64,000 nucleotides of DNA from Pholiota molesta (taxonomy: Eukaryota > Basidiomycota > Agaricomycetes > Agaricales > Strophariaceae): NCBI GenBank assembly GCA_014925825.1, contig JACGCK010000049.1, positions 186,001-250,000 on the forward strand, written 5' to 3'. A program made the translations under genes and the position numbers. Positions 1-11,055 of this stretch are shown here, piece by piece (position 1 is the first letter of the stretch; each line of letters begins with the position of its first letter). The notes beneath the pieces were generated by a model, which saw only the letters and a list, made by a program, of their open reading frames with translations, made no database searches and was not told the DNA's origin.

Positions 1-158
1 TGGTTCTTGATTTTATTGAGGTATTTATATATCAAAGAATATGGTATAGTGCCTTCCGATTCCAGTTATACATTCATATAGATTCAGTGACCCGCCGCTG
101 AAATTAGGCTACAGAATTTACATACTTCAGGCGTATACATTGAACAAATAGCTTAGAG

Positions 159-1630
159 CTACTGGTATATTTGTGGGTGAAAGCGTACAGATGATCGTGT
201 TGAAACAGGCAGAACATGTGCCAGTTCCATCTCATCTCTACGCTGATATTCGACATGAGTAACATCGGTTTCAACGCAATCAAATGACATCGAAGGGTCG
301 TTCACAGGGTAAACGTTATCTAGCGTTCGTGTGCTTTCTAAAAAGTCTCCGGAGAGAAAGAAACTGCCCAGTCGAGTGGGTTGCTGTTGGATGTATGAAT
401 CTGATTTTTCCGCGCTCGTCTCCTTCAGCATTTGCCGTCACGGTTCCCTGGAGCATAGTCTCGGAAGCAGCAAGTGTGGTCACATTTCTTCCTCTAGCGA
501 CTCGATAAACCAAAAGAAGTGGGGTGAGGATCTAATGAAATCGTGATTAGTATGAAATGAAGCGCAGAGTAATTACCGTCGACTTACGCAGATGTGTGGT
601 AAGAGAATGAGAGGAATGACCGAAGCCAACCTTCGGTGTTCATTTTTCGAGAAATATAGGCCAAAAAATATTGCACCACATATCGAAGTCATGGCGCAGG
701 ATCAACGCACATGGTCATTATCTTGGTGTATATTGACGCATAATGGTTCCCCATGGCCTTTCGAATATATCGTTGATGGTAGACAATGCGGCTCACAATG
801 AGCGAGCGCAGAACAATGTTCACTAGACCACTGCTGGCGACGAGGAAGATAGTGGTAAGGTTGGAAAGCGAGGAGTCGATGAATCTCTCTGTGAAGAAGT
901 AAAATATTCCAGATCCTGGACATGTTTGGAATTGGAGTTAGTCGATAGCTATGGCAGTCCCTTGATAAGCGCCCACGTACCCAGAGATGATAAGCCGGCT
1001 ACAACAACCACGAGTAACAAGGCTGCCCTATGAAGCTTTGATACGCCCGTATATAGCACTGTACATCGCCACATCTGCGCGAACGGCGAAATAATGTAAA
1101 TAATTATATTGCATAGATATACAAAACTGGCGCACCAAGAATGTATCTGCTCCCCATATCGCAAACGGGAGGGCGACCGTCTGATTTATCTGGGAACGTG
1201 GTCCTGACGTGCTCGATGAGCCCACACCAAGATCCGATCCACCGGGTGCCCTCCGTATCACAAATACTATCTGCTGCGCCAAAGCCAGCAGGCTCATTGA
1301 TGACATGAGGACCACATAGCAGAGTAAGGTGACTTGCATGACCCTGGAGTATACACGAGTCTTCCTTAGCAGAATTTGCAGAGTACCCAGCAGTATAACC
1401 AGAATGATTCCGAAGGCGATGGCTGAAAGAAACGTCCCTAGCAGCTCCATTCGATACAGCCTGCTGTCGTCCAAAGGAGACTGAAAAATTCTGGTAGGTA
1501 TCCCGTCGGCCATGATGTCCATCGGGAGGAATTGAGAACCTAGGGGACATGCAAGTAGAGGGAGAAGAATCCCAAGAATGCGCGCCCACCTCTTCATATA
1601 AGCGTGGTCACTACTTGGGCTCGTGGGCAA
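159..1630 (-). CDS. Multi-pass membrane protein, frame broken twice
   Basis: Four exons on the minus strand: 1136-1630, 981-1074, 588-915 and 159-531, with introns starting GTGCGC, GTACGT and GTAAGT. Joined, they give about 429 residues with several hydrophobic helices (for example FGIILVILLGTLQILL and LLLVVVVAGLSSLG) and a hydrophilic tail. The layout resembles a common seven-helix protein family of agaricomycetes whose function is unknown to me. The start could be 1630 or the next Met at 1597. Two frame changes are needed: one missing base near 692-699, after the residues CVDPA, and one extra base (or two missing) in the T/C-rich stretch near 352-364. Read without them, the product stops early. 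The frames on both sides look coding, so sequence error or a very young pseudogene are both possible. Confidence 0.6.
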
Positions 1631-2843
1631 ATTTTAATGCGAAGGCTAGAAAGAACAGTTTTGACGGCATTTGTGATCAAGGGAATACACGCAGCTGTGA
1701 TCTGGATTATTTTTGTTCGATAGAAGCTTCAATAGTTTAGCGCAGACTGGGATTCGATTACCGTTCAAAGAAGCTAAGAAAGAGTCACTTAGTCCGACAT
1801 AAAATATTCTCAAGTTTTGAATTGATTATATTCGTCAAGCTTCCGACAGTTATTGGTGCTTGGAGTAAAGTATCCCAACGATGCCGAAGAAAGGAAGGAG
1901 GAGCGCGTGTAATTTAATGGAAGTTACGGTTTGCGTTTTTAAATAGAAAGAAGACTGGCCGAAGTCGGCCATCAATGCATCACCTCTTTCAAGAGTTGGG
2001 TTCATTTAGGCGCCGGTCTAGAGCGGCATTACAACGCTCTTCTCATGCAATGAGGCTTCATAGCACAAGTAGACAAGCCGAAGAGTCTCCAAAGCGAAAG
2101 GGATTTACATACTGCAATCCAGTGACTTAATATGCTCGAGCCTCGAGGTGACCATGCGACTCTATGAGTTTTGAAGGTGTGGCGGAGGTGCGGCCATAAC
2201 GTTTAGCGGTAGTCATTGCTGAGAATGCCAAAAAAAATTGTACAAGTAAATATGGAGAATGTTTACTTAGACGTCGACCCAACAATGCAAAGTAGACATC
2301 ATTGACTGATGCCCCATATAAAATATTTAGCCACCTTGAAAGGTGAAAATAGGTAGGTATGTAGAGATAACGTGTACAGAAAAAATAAAAAGGTTCGCAG
2401 GTAATTATACGATGCTATGTATGCTTTGAGCACTGAGTCTTAGTAAGTACTGAACGTTGAACGTTGCACCCCAAGAGCCATCGCCCTCATCGCGCCCGGT
2501 CCCACTGATAGTCTGACACCGGCGCAACATGGCAATATTCCTAATTTGGGTGTATCAGGGTGTATAGGCGGGCCGCATGGCCGCGACGGCCGACCGCTTA
2601 TCATGAGCCCGAATTTCGAAACATTCATTTAGAATCAAACCATCGCATCACCCAAGCTTCATCCAAGCTTCACCACTTTCTGATGAGCAGAATTCCAATT
2701 CCATGACATTGGCAGTCCATGACAGGCTATGACAGGTCCCGGTCCATGATCAACGGCCACCTCACCTGGCTTGATGCTGACCTGTTGGCCACCCTCAAGC
2801 GCTCAGCGCTCAGTATTGACACTCAAGACCTCAGGCTTCCTTC
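1631..2843. other. Intergenic, no gene seen
   Basis: This stretch holds only short, non-coding-looking reading frames. It lies between the divergent starts of two membrane-protein genes and probably contains both promoters. A short AACGTT-rich repeat is at 2450-2467 (see the repeat entry). A run from about 2640 to 2740 repeats the words CAAGCTTCA and CATGACA. Confidence 0.5.
2450..2467. repeat. AACGTT-containing dispersed repeat
   Basis: The sequence CTGAACGTTGAACGTTG recurs at 15619-15636, and a variant GACGTTGAACGTTCAGCG is at 10722-10739. Each carries the palindrome AACGTT twice or nearly so. All three sit in gene-free stretches. They could be remnants of a small mobile element or binding sites; nothing longer is shared around them that I can see. 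Confidence 0.35.
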
Positions 2844-4261
2844 ATGTCGAGCCAGCAGTTGACGTACGACGATCGCGACAGTGCTTTCCAATACACGGGC
2901 GGCTGGTTCCTGGACGGTACATGGTCCGCTTCAAATGGACAGTCAGGGACTTTGTCGGGAACGAACGATCCAATGGCTATGTAACCTTCGTACGTTCTCA
3001 TTCGCTCCAAGTTTGTGTTATTGCGCGAATTAATGGAATGAGATGGATTATAGACATTCCCAAGTGAGTACCAGTCCCTGCGATATCATGGACAGCATAG
3101 AATACGGTCACACTACTAACGTCGTGCCGTTTTTCAGCCCAGCAGTGTCATTCACCTACTACGGTATGAAGCGATCTCGTGGAGGTTTATACGGAGTCTG
3201 CGTAGATTGCAACATCAATAATCCTTCTTTTACAACGATTGACGCGTTCGATGCAAGTGATAATGGGCAAAATTCTCCAGTGCGTAGTATGTGTCCGACT
3301 GAATGTCGATTTTGACGAGTGAGACCATTATACAGGTCGCCCTTTATTCTCAATCGTTTTCTCAGCCTGCAATCCATACAGTGCTGATAAAAATGAAGCC
3401 GATTCTCGTGGAACGCCTGCTGGAAATTCGCAATTGACAGTGGATCGAATTGTCCTCGACGTTTTAATCCAGCCTACAATACTACCAGCACCACCCGCCC
3501 AACCACCTACCCTCAGCGCTCTGCCGACATCGACATCGACATCTTCACAACTACGACGACACGCGATGGGACCGCCCCCACCTCCTCTTCATCACCCTTA
3601 TCCTCATCTAGCGCAACCACTTCTCCACGAGCTTTGGTTCAGCGGGCTCGTCGAACGCTCAACTACCGAGCCGGGAGCGCTGACTGGCACACTATCCGCA
3701 CAAATCCATCATCATCAAGTTTTGGCGTGCCCTTGACAGCGAACGAATCTGGATCTCCGGACTCCGGGAAATCATCCTCATCGAACCTGGGCACTATAAT
3801 TGGCGCCGTTGTTGGAAGTTTAGCTGTGATTGGCTTGATTTTAATGATAGTTTTCTGCCTCCGTCGACGTCGAAGAAACAAAGCAGCAACTATCGATCAA
3901 TCCATGGCGCCCTCGAACCCAGTGCCCCGCTCCCCACCGCCAATGAGCACCGTCGAGCCATTTGTAGTCTCTTCGGGGACGGAATCATCTTCGCCCCGAC
4001 ATCTGGAGGTGACGACTCAATCACCATCCCCATATCTAACTCCTCCCGTCAAAGATATCTACGAATAGCATGGGGAAGAGAGGTTCATTGCACCAACGGC
4101 ATCTTCCAAGTATCTCACAAGCGGGGTCGTCCTCTGTAGCGCAGTCGTCGTCGCCTCCCCCTTCAACCACACAAGGACGAGAGTGGGATGGAGGGCCGCT
4201 TTCGCTCTATACAGTGGATGAAGACTTGCCGCCGAAATACTCGCAGTTATATTCATCTTAG
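2844..4261 (+). CDS. Single-pass membrane protein with extracellular domain
   Basis: Exons 2844-2989, 3054-3063 (a 10-nt micro-exon), 3138-3279 and 3336-4261. The start ATG at 2844 opens a predicted extracellular domain with the motif GGWFLDGTWSASNGQSG, seen in many agaricomycete surface proteins. A Ser/Thr/Pro-rich stalk follows, then one transmembrane helix (GTIIGAVVGSLAVIGLILMI) and a basic stop-transfer run of five arginines. A cytoplasmic tail ends DEDLPPKYSQLYSS. The reading frame needs about four single missing bases, mostly in homopolymers (near 2978, 3058-3062, 3389-3393 and 3462-3465), and one extra base near 4040-4058. With these the total is 409 codons including the stop. The role is unknown; a cell-surface or wall-sensing function is only a guess. 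Confidence 0.6.
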
Positions 4262-4890
4262 GGCACATCTATACCAGTCTATATCACGTTACTCATTTTA
4301 ATAAGTCATCCCTATCTCTGAGACCGGCGAAGGGAAATCCACGAACTATCATGCTGGTTACTGGAATGCCATTCATTGTTCAGACGCCACTTCTTCCTCT
4401 GCACTGAAAGCTGTCATAAACTCCAAGGGCACAAATACCCTCTGATGTCGTGAGTTAGCACTGCTAGGTCAAATGTTGTGCACGGGATGAACTGCGTACT
4501 TCAGTGATGGGAAGAGATAGCATATAAGTAGAGGCGGTGTATCGCTTTTGCGGCGTGTGCAGCGCCAATCATTCTAAATATAGTTAAGGGGCGCACGCCA
4601 TATATAGAATGCGGCCGCGCTTGACGCTCACCATGCATTGCATGCTCGTATTGCCGTTTGACCCAGGTTTTACCTCAAGAATAGATACATGTTCCAAACC
4701 ATTGAATATATATTTGACTATTCGATTTATGTATCGAAAAGATATGTTAAGAGAGACAGAGATATTTTAATTCAAGCATTAAGTAAAGAGTACGTAGTGG
4801 AAGAGAAAATGCAAGTCGTCCGAGTCCATATTATTGTAATACACATCTACATTAAAAACAATGCGCAGGACCAAGCCACGCTATCGCTGA
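4262..4890. other. Intergenic, no gene seen
   Basis: This AT-rich stretch lies between the 3' ends of the membrane protein (+) and the first zinc-finger gene (-). The 88-codon open frame at 4689 is AT-biased with no recognisable motif, and I do not call it a gene. Confidence 0.5.
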
Positions 4891-5273
4891 TCAGGCCAAA
4901 AGATAGCCAACCTCATGGGAAACCTCGTAGTAACAATTGGCGGGTGCAGGCCTAGGTGGATACGGTGCAGGCCTGGTTGGATACGGGTTATGTGGATAGT
5001 AAAACGAGTCATGAGAGGTTGCTGACGAGCGAGAGATGGGATAGTGATAGGGCGGGGTAGGAACTTGGTATGCTACTTCGAACATTTGGGGGGGGCAGAA
5101 CCATACCCTCCATGACTATACTCTCTATGGTAGGAATGGGCCCGACTCGGAAGGGTAGCTGTGTGGTAACGAGTTAAAGTGAAATGGGTGTCGGTGCATG
5201 CGCGATAGCCCATTCGCGGTCGATGCATTGAGAGGAAGGTGCTGTGGGGAACGCCTTTTGGTACTGGCCCTTG
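4891..5273 (-). other. Possible C-terminal extension of zinc-finger gene A
   Basis: Directly after the TGA of the zinc-finger gene at 5274, the same frame stays open until a run of eight C residues (minus strand; G run at 5088-5095). Past that run, one base out of phase, it continues to 4891 with a Tyr/Pro-rich composition (YQVPTPPYHYPISRS; PYPTRPAPYPPRPAP) like that of the paralogue's tail. Either the TGA is real and this is 3' non-coding, or the stop and the C-run reflect errors or decay and the protein would be about 379 residues. Confidence 0.35.
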
Positions 5274-6212
5274 TCACAGACGTTCATTCGAGTTGCGAGG
5301 GATTAATGGGCCGAACCGGGGGCCAAATGGTATTGGCAGAAGGATGGGCGGAAGGGGCGGAGGGTTAATGAGTGACCCAGAGGACACAGTAGCGGAGCCG
5401 TAAGTTCTGGCACACGTTGAAGGCACAGTACAGAGGGGGGTTGAGCGAGCTAGAGCACTTGTGAATGGTGCTGAGGTTGGGGTTTCAAGGGTACAAGTCG
5501 GCTTTGGCGATGGTGGAAGGCTTTCACTGTAAACTGAACGGGGGGTGGTGTTGGTGGAAAAACCAGACGCTGTGGTATGGGGATGGGAGCTGTAAGATGA
5601 TGTAGAGGAACTTTCCTCAGCCAGAGGTGCATATGCGGGGTGCAGCAGACTACGATCGATGTTGGCCACAGTAGCAGTCAGGCGCTCGTCTTCGTCCTTC
5701 GACTTCGGCATTTCCCTCTTAGACGGCGAGCGCGGGCGACATAAGGGGCCCGAGTTACGATTCCCTTTTGGGTTCACGCTAAAGATGATAATTAACAATG
5801 AGGGCGCTAGTAGCTTCGATTATAACGAATACTCACTGTCTTCGTCTGAAGTGAGCGTTCAGGTTCCCCTTTTGCCTTGCGCTGTACATACAGTCGTTGC
5901 AAGGATGCTTATATCTATCGCATTAGGTAGGAAGAAGGTTAGTAGGGCTATAATCAATGGCATGTATAGGCTTACATGGTAAGGTTCGAGTGAATATCAA
6001 CGTGGCGCATGACATCCGCCTTTCTGCTCAACCTTGCTGGGCAGTCCACAAAGATGCATGGCTAAAGTCCACCAGATGCACGTAAGAATTATGAATAACG
6101 AAGCCACGTCTGGAACAAGCTTACTTACCCACTTTCCAGAGCCCTTTTTGGCTCTGGGCATTTTGATCTTGGTAGGTTCTGCCAAGGATGTAGGTTTATT
6201 CGAGCGGGCCAT
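5274..6212 (-). CDS. Two-finger C2H2 zinc-finger protein (copy A)
   Basis: Exons 6129-6212, 5976-6061, 5837-5914 and 5274-5778 join in phase to 250 residues. A short basic N-terminus (PRAKKGSGKW) precedes finger 1, C30-X4-C35-X12-H48-X3-H52, and finger 2, C62-X2-C65-X12-H78-X4-H83. The last histidine codon is split by intron 3. A Ser/Pro-rich, probably disordered region follows. This is a probable DNA-binding regulator acting in the nucleus; its targets are unknown. It is a tandem paralogue of the gene at 8105-9295. Both have three introns at equivalent places, and both have an 86-nt second exon. The frame may continue past the TGA (see 4891-5273). Confidence 0.75.
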
Positions 6213-6880
6213 TTGCGATTATGAAGAGGGCGAAGCAAGGGATAGACAAAGCGATGGAAGGGATGATGACCTGGGGGCATGGCGTATATATCCAGGGAGC
6301 GCTTTATAGCGTCCCATTGTTCTCCACCGAACATAGCGCGGAAAAAATGGATTGGTCCCCTCCTCTTCCAGGCGTGACATTTTTTTACTGAGTCAGGAAG
6401 GAGTTGAACTGGGTGGTGGATTGGTTAACGCAGCCGTCGCATTTCTACTTAGTATGGAAGGAGCTGTGACAAAAAGAACAAGGCAAAGGAAGTTGGACAC
6501 CAAAAGTACCGGCTGGGACCATCGGGTGATGGTGATGATCTGTGGCCCACGAATCGATAAATCTCTGCCATGTGAAGCGATATGGTCGATATTGACAGCT
6601 ATTTGTTCCTAGTTAGTAGGGACTCGGGCGTTCCTGTGAGAGTTTTCCGCCAGAGAGACCGAGCCAGAATATATTTTGTCTACATCGAAACATATTTCAC
6701 CCAGAGAGACGATATCTCAGCAGCGGAATACGTCCTACAGATATGTTTGGTGCGCGGCGGGTTCGTCGAAATCGAAGTCCAATTGCGTACGTAATGGACC
6801 CTAATACAGTTTTGGCGCATATTATTTGTCCCATATTTGGTTGTGTGACCTCCCAACTCCTCCCAATTTGTAAAGACCAC
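6213..6880. repeat. Promoter region of copy A, duplicated at 9296-9980
   Basis: The region upstream of zinc-finger gene A is clearly homologous, base by base with small gaps, to the region upstream of gene B. Shared words include CGTCCCATTGTT, TTTACTGAGTC with GGAAGGAGTTGA, ATCGGGTGATGGTGA, AAATCTCTG and GATATTGACAG. This marks a tandem segmental duplication that covered gene and promoter, about 3.1 kb apart. Copy A keeps an intact TGAGTCA (6389-6395), a Gcn4/AP-1-type site; copy B has TGAGTCG. Confidence 0.8.
6303..6308 (-). promoter_or_regulatory. Putative TATA box of zinc-finger gene A
   Basis: TATAAA on the minus strand, 91 bp before the ATG at 6212. The matching TATAAA before gene B is 96 bp from its ATG. 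Conservation of the box and its spacing between diverged paralogues supports a functional core promoter. Confidence 0.5.
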
Positions 6881-6899
6881 AATTTCCCACATAGATGTC

Positions 6900-8104
6900 A
6901 GGATCTGGATAAGATCTGGACGAACACTTGGTCACTCTGCAGCAACTCTGCAGCATTCGAATGCGTGTGCCAATTAAAACTGAAGGGGTAGATTGCGTGC
7001 TAGATGTCGTTATCGTTGTCGTTGTAACTCAAAGTCCTTGAACGGAACAATTTAACAAGTTTGAGGCGGCCGAGGGACAAAGACGGCAGTGTTCTGGTTT
7101 GGTTCTGGTCAGTGATACTTAATTGATAAATACTTCATTAGCTAGCGAAGAAATTTAAAATTTATAAATCGAGAGTAGCGGAGAATGCCGTTAGGCTGGA
7201 AGGCCTCGGGCCCTCGGTTAGCGCTGAAGACATTTAGTCGACGAGTTTTTTCCAGATAGCACTTATTAAACGGCCCGATACTGGGATACCTATTATTGTC
7301 AGGAGTGCGACCCTGGCATGCTCCGGTGGTCCAAAAACAATGGTCGCTCCAGGCGTGCGTCGCTGAGAGTGATAGGCGTGATCGGTTCCAAATCGGTACA
7401 GCCATGGAGGCGATATGGAATTTCCAAGGAATTCACCGCCCCTCCGCCCTTGAAGGCGAAAGCGCCATTGCTGTTAAAGCTGGAAACTGTGGCAAGAATC
7501 CGCCTACCGTGCACTACTGCTGAGCTGCCGAGGCTGAGGCTGGCCATGGGCTTATGAAGAACGTTGATAAACTGGATCATTCGGGTCTTTAACTGCAGAA
7601 ACTCTTCCGACTGTTGTTGAGGTGTTTGGAAGTGTCCAGCCTATATTGATAAAATCAGATGTACCATTCACGTTGACCATCGCCCAAACACCATTCCTCT
7701 TTGGTATTTAAAAGCTTTCAAGCTTTCGGCACTGAATGCAAACTTCAGGAGGCTGATCATATTTATATCTCGAATCGCAAAACTGGTAGTTCTAAATATT
7801 GGCAGAAGCACTCGAAGACATCTGGTAGTGCGGCTGATCGCACGACGCGGGGAGCTACAAGGGAGCTGAACGTAATACAAGAGTACATACACAACCAGTT
7901 ACAGACCATCAAAGACGGCTCTCATTTGACTAGCACTATTGAATAACAAATTTACATTAATGAAACAGAACAATACCGGGACACAAAGTTATACACGCAA
8001 TATAAATTAACTAAAGTACTGTTTTTCGAGCAGGAACAAATTTGAGTAGCTTTCTAACACCAGCGACGAAAATTTGAGCCACCGACCGAGGTTCCTGTCA
8101 GTGT
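6900..8104. other. Spacer between zinc-finger paralogues
   Basis: No convincing gene. Overlapping open frames on both strands at 7142-7580 (up to 93 codons) and one at 7701-7946 (+, 81 codons) lack recognisable domains or clear splice partners. A small unknown gene at 7299-7580 (-) cannot be excluded. Confidence 0.4.
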
Positions 8105-9295
8105 TCAGCTATACTGATAATTGTACTGGCTCGATGAGCAGGATCCGTAGGCCGAGGGGCACGACACTGGCGTGCTTTGGAAGTTGTGGTACGGGACCCA
8201 CGCGTCATGCGTCACCTGTGTCGAATATGCCGGATTCATAGACTGTGGGACTTGATATCCACTGGGTGGTTGTGGTGAGTCGGGAGGGGTGATGTACGCG
8301 AAATGGGTGTTCACACCATAGCGCGGCGTCGGGGCCACCAGTATGGCAGTAGGGAATTTGGCCTGGAGATGGGGGCCAGACATCGTTGCCTGGGATGCTG
8401 TGTAAGCTGATATATGAGGGGATGGTGTCGAGTATGGAGTAGCGATAGGATTGTAGGGGGGTGGACTGTGTTGAACTTCCAATTGTACTGGTGCAAGTGG
8501 CCCAAGACGCCTCTGGGGAAGCAGTCCTTGTGGCGGAGAATCGAGGAAGGTCGTAGTGTTGACACCAGTTGTAATAACCGGTCGATGAGAAGAATAGGAT
8601 GTCGACTGAGCCGGCGGGTTGCGGTGGTTATAAGCATGTGCTGAATATGGGGCGACACGCTGAGTCTTCGCCGTGAGGGCTTTCGCCTGACGCTGTTTCT
8701 GTTCATCGGCTGCCTCTTTGACCGATTGAATTCTTTCTTTAAGATATTCCTGGAAATCTAGGCCGTCCTGTTCTTCGCTGGTGATTAAAGATGCCACAGT
8801 TATCGCTTGTGTAACTGGCATGAGCACGGTTTCTGAGTGATCCGCCGTGTCTGGTTTGACATTGAGACTGAGGGAAATATGCTTAGGAATGAGTAAAACA
8901 ATAGCTGCGACTTTCAAGAGTACTAACTGAGTTAAATAATGCGAATTGAGGTTACTTTTTTGCCTCGTTGTAAAGGAACAGCCCTTCCAAGGGCATTGAT
9001 TTTCTAACCTAGAGTCGCAAGGAAATAGTTAGGAAGATCATGGCCTAATTGGATCCACTGGGACTGACTTGGTTTCTTCAAAATGAGACTTAAAATGTCG
9101 CAAAACATCGTTCGACCGTGTCGACATTTTGTTGCACCCCACATAAATGCATGGCTACGGTGAAGATGACCAGTAAGATATTAATATAAACCATGGCTCG
9201 AACAGCTCACTCACGTAATTTCCCGAGCCTTTTGGTGCTCTGGGTTTGTAAACACAGCCCGCTTTGCGTATTTTTTGGGTCGTTGCTCGTGGCAT
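8105..9295 (-). CDS. Two-finger C2H2 zinc-finger protein (copy B)
   Basis: Exons 9215-9295, 9069-9154, 8928-9008 and 8105-8867 join in phase to 336 residues with no frame problem. A basic start (KPRAPKGSGNY) leads to finger 1, C29-X4-C34-X12-H47-X3-H51, and finger 2, C61-X4-C66-X12-H79-X3-H83. The final His codon is again split by intron 3. A short charged helical stretch follows (FQEYLKERIQSVKEAADEQK), then a long Pro/Ser/Tyr-rich tail that may serve as a transactivation region. Probable nuclear transcription regulator. The start ATG at 9295 gives an N-terminus comparable to copy A. The tails of A and B have diverged far more than the fingers. Confidence 0.8.
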
Positions 9296-9980
9296 TCTGT
9301 TAGCGAGGCGCAAAAAGTTGGAAGGGCCACTAAATCGCGTTAAGGGTGATCTGAGTAGAAGGGAAACGAGAGTGCACATTCAGGGAGTGGTTTATAACGT
9401 CCCATTGTTATCTAAGCTAACAAGGCGCAGAAAAATTGGATCGGTTTCGGGATTGGATTGTTCGCCTCATCTTTCCGTCGTGACACCCTTTTTACTGAGT
9501 CGGGAAGGAGTTGACATGGGCGCTGGATCGGTTAGCACAGCCGTATAATTCTACCTAGTATAGAAGGGCGACGAAAAGAACAAAGGAAAGAAGAGTGGGC
9601 CCTAGAACTATCGGCTCGGGTTATCGGGTGATGGTGACCATCTATGGCTCGAAAATCGAAAATCTCTGGCATGTGCGGCTGATTTGGTTGATATTGACAG
9701 ATATTTGTACCCGGTCAGCAGCGACGGGGCGTTCGTGTGAGAGTCTTCTGACCAGGCGACAGAGCCGGAATGAAGTCCTCGAGCTACAGAATAAAATACG
9801 CCTTGATTGGAGATGAGGGATATGCTCCTGCACGCGTGTTGTGCATGTAGAGCGAACGCATTGTTGGATTAGCAAGTCCAGTTAGTTGTGTACGTAACGC
9901 GTCGGACCTGGATCGTCCAGGTCCTAATAAGGCATGGGATATGTTTTTGTCCTATATTTGGTCTCTGTGGCCCTTCATTG
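9296..9980. repeat. Promoter region of copy B, duplicate of 6213-6880
   Basis: Second copy of the duplicated upstream region described for copy A. Similarity runs from the first exon through the TATA box to about 9980 (the shared word CCTATATTTGG matches CCATATTTGG in copy A). Confidence 0.8.
9391..9396 (-). promoter_or_regulatory. Putative TATA box of zinc-finger gene B
   Basis: TATAAA on the minus strand, 96 bp before the ATG at 9295, at the same place as in copy A. Confidence 0.5.
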
Positions 9981-11055
9981 TCAGTGATCTGAATGAACGC
10001 CTATTTGAGCCAAATTCGAGCCAAAATTTCCCAGCATTCCAATGGGGAGAAAGAAGATATGAAAGGCCCGAATTTAGCACGAGGTGCATCATGATTCATC
10101 GTCGCAACTTGAACATCGCTGTAAACCAGCACCCTGACGGGAAGATGCAAAATATTAGAAGATATCAGAGCGGTCAAGGTGCGGTCAAGAGAGCGGCAAT
10201 GCCCTGAGGCTGGAGCAACGCTGGAGCGATGAATTTCGGAACCGGGATCCATGGGAGGACATCGGCATAGGCCGTCAGGTAGAAATTTTTGGCGATGGAG
10301 GACCGCTAAATAACGCAATTACCCAGCTGACGGTACTTACCATTGTCCTCTAGATGATGTAGCTTAAATTTTGCGAATGTTCCAAGAGTCTGATAGCTTG
10401 GAGGACTAGTACTCCATGTTCCCAGGAGTCCCAGTGAGCCGCAAATGCAGGTAATAAATGACACATATATGCATAACTCTACCGGCGACGTTCCTTATAA
10501 TGTTCAAATTAATTGTATCTATACAATAGCCTGAATGTCAGTTGAGATAAAGATAATGGAGGGAAAGAACAGAACGACGCTTCATGATTTACGAGCAAGC
10601 GATTCTTCTGCTATATATACTCAGTGTAAGTCCTTCAATCAGTATTGGAGTGCTGGCATAAGGCTGGAAGCCGCAAGAGCACTGGGACTCGGTGTTAATC
10701 GCACTCGAGCGCTTGAATGTGGACGTTGAACGTTCAGCGTTGCAGAGACATGCAGAACTATCACTGCAGAATATGGCAGTATGTAGTCGTACACTTCATT
10801 CTGCGAAAATGCCTTTCATAGACTTATATCTTATCCTTGAGGCCATGCTAACGACAATGATCCAAACGTAACAGCGATTCAATAAAACGAAATCCAAAAA
10901 GAAAACAATTCCGGATCAACTCAGTACATACCCTACACACGACTCCGTCCTTTGCTTGTGAGCGAAGATTACCATTCAAAAAAAAACTTTATGTAGTAAC
11001 GCCATAGCCATCCTCCGTTCCTAGCACTTTCGCATAGAATGAACGACCACCGTCA
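9981..11055. other. Intergenic, no gene seen
   Basis: Short open frames on both strands (for example 10001-10318, minus) have no recognisable motif or conserved partner. The AACGTT repeat variant lies at 10722-10739. The right end is the 3' flank of the VHS-GAT gene. Confidence 0.45.

Noticed and set aside
1104..1589. 161-codon minus-strand frame in the first membrane-protein gene
   Set aside because: Alternative frame of the same exon; lacks the hydrophobic helices and splice continuity seen in the chosen frame.
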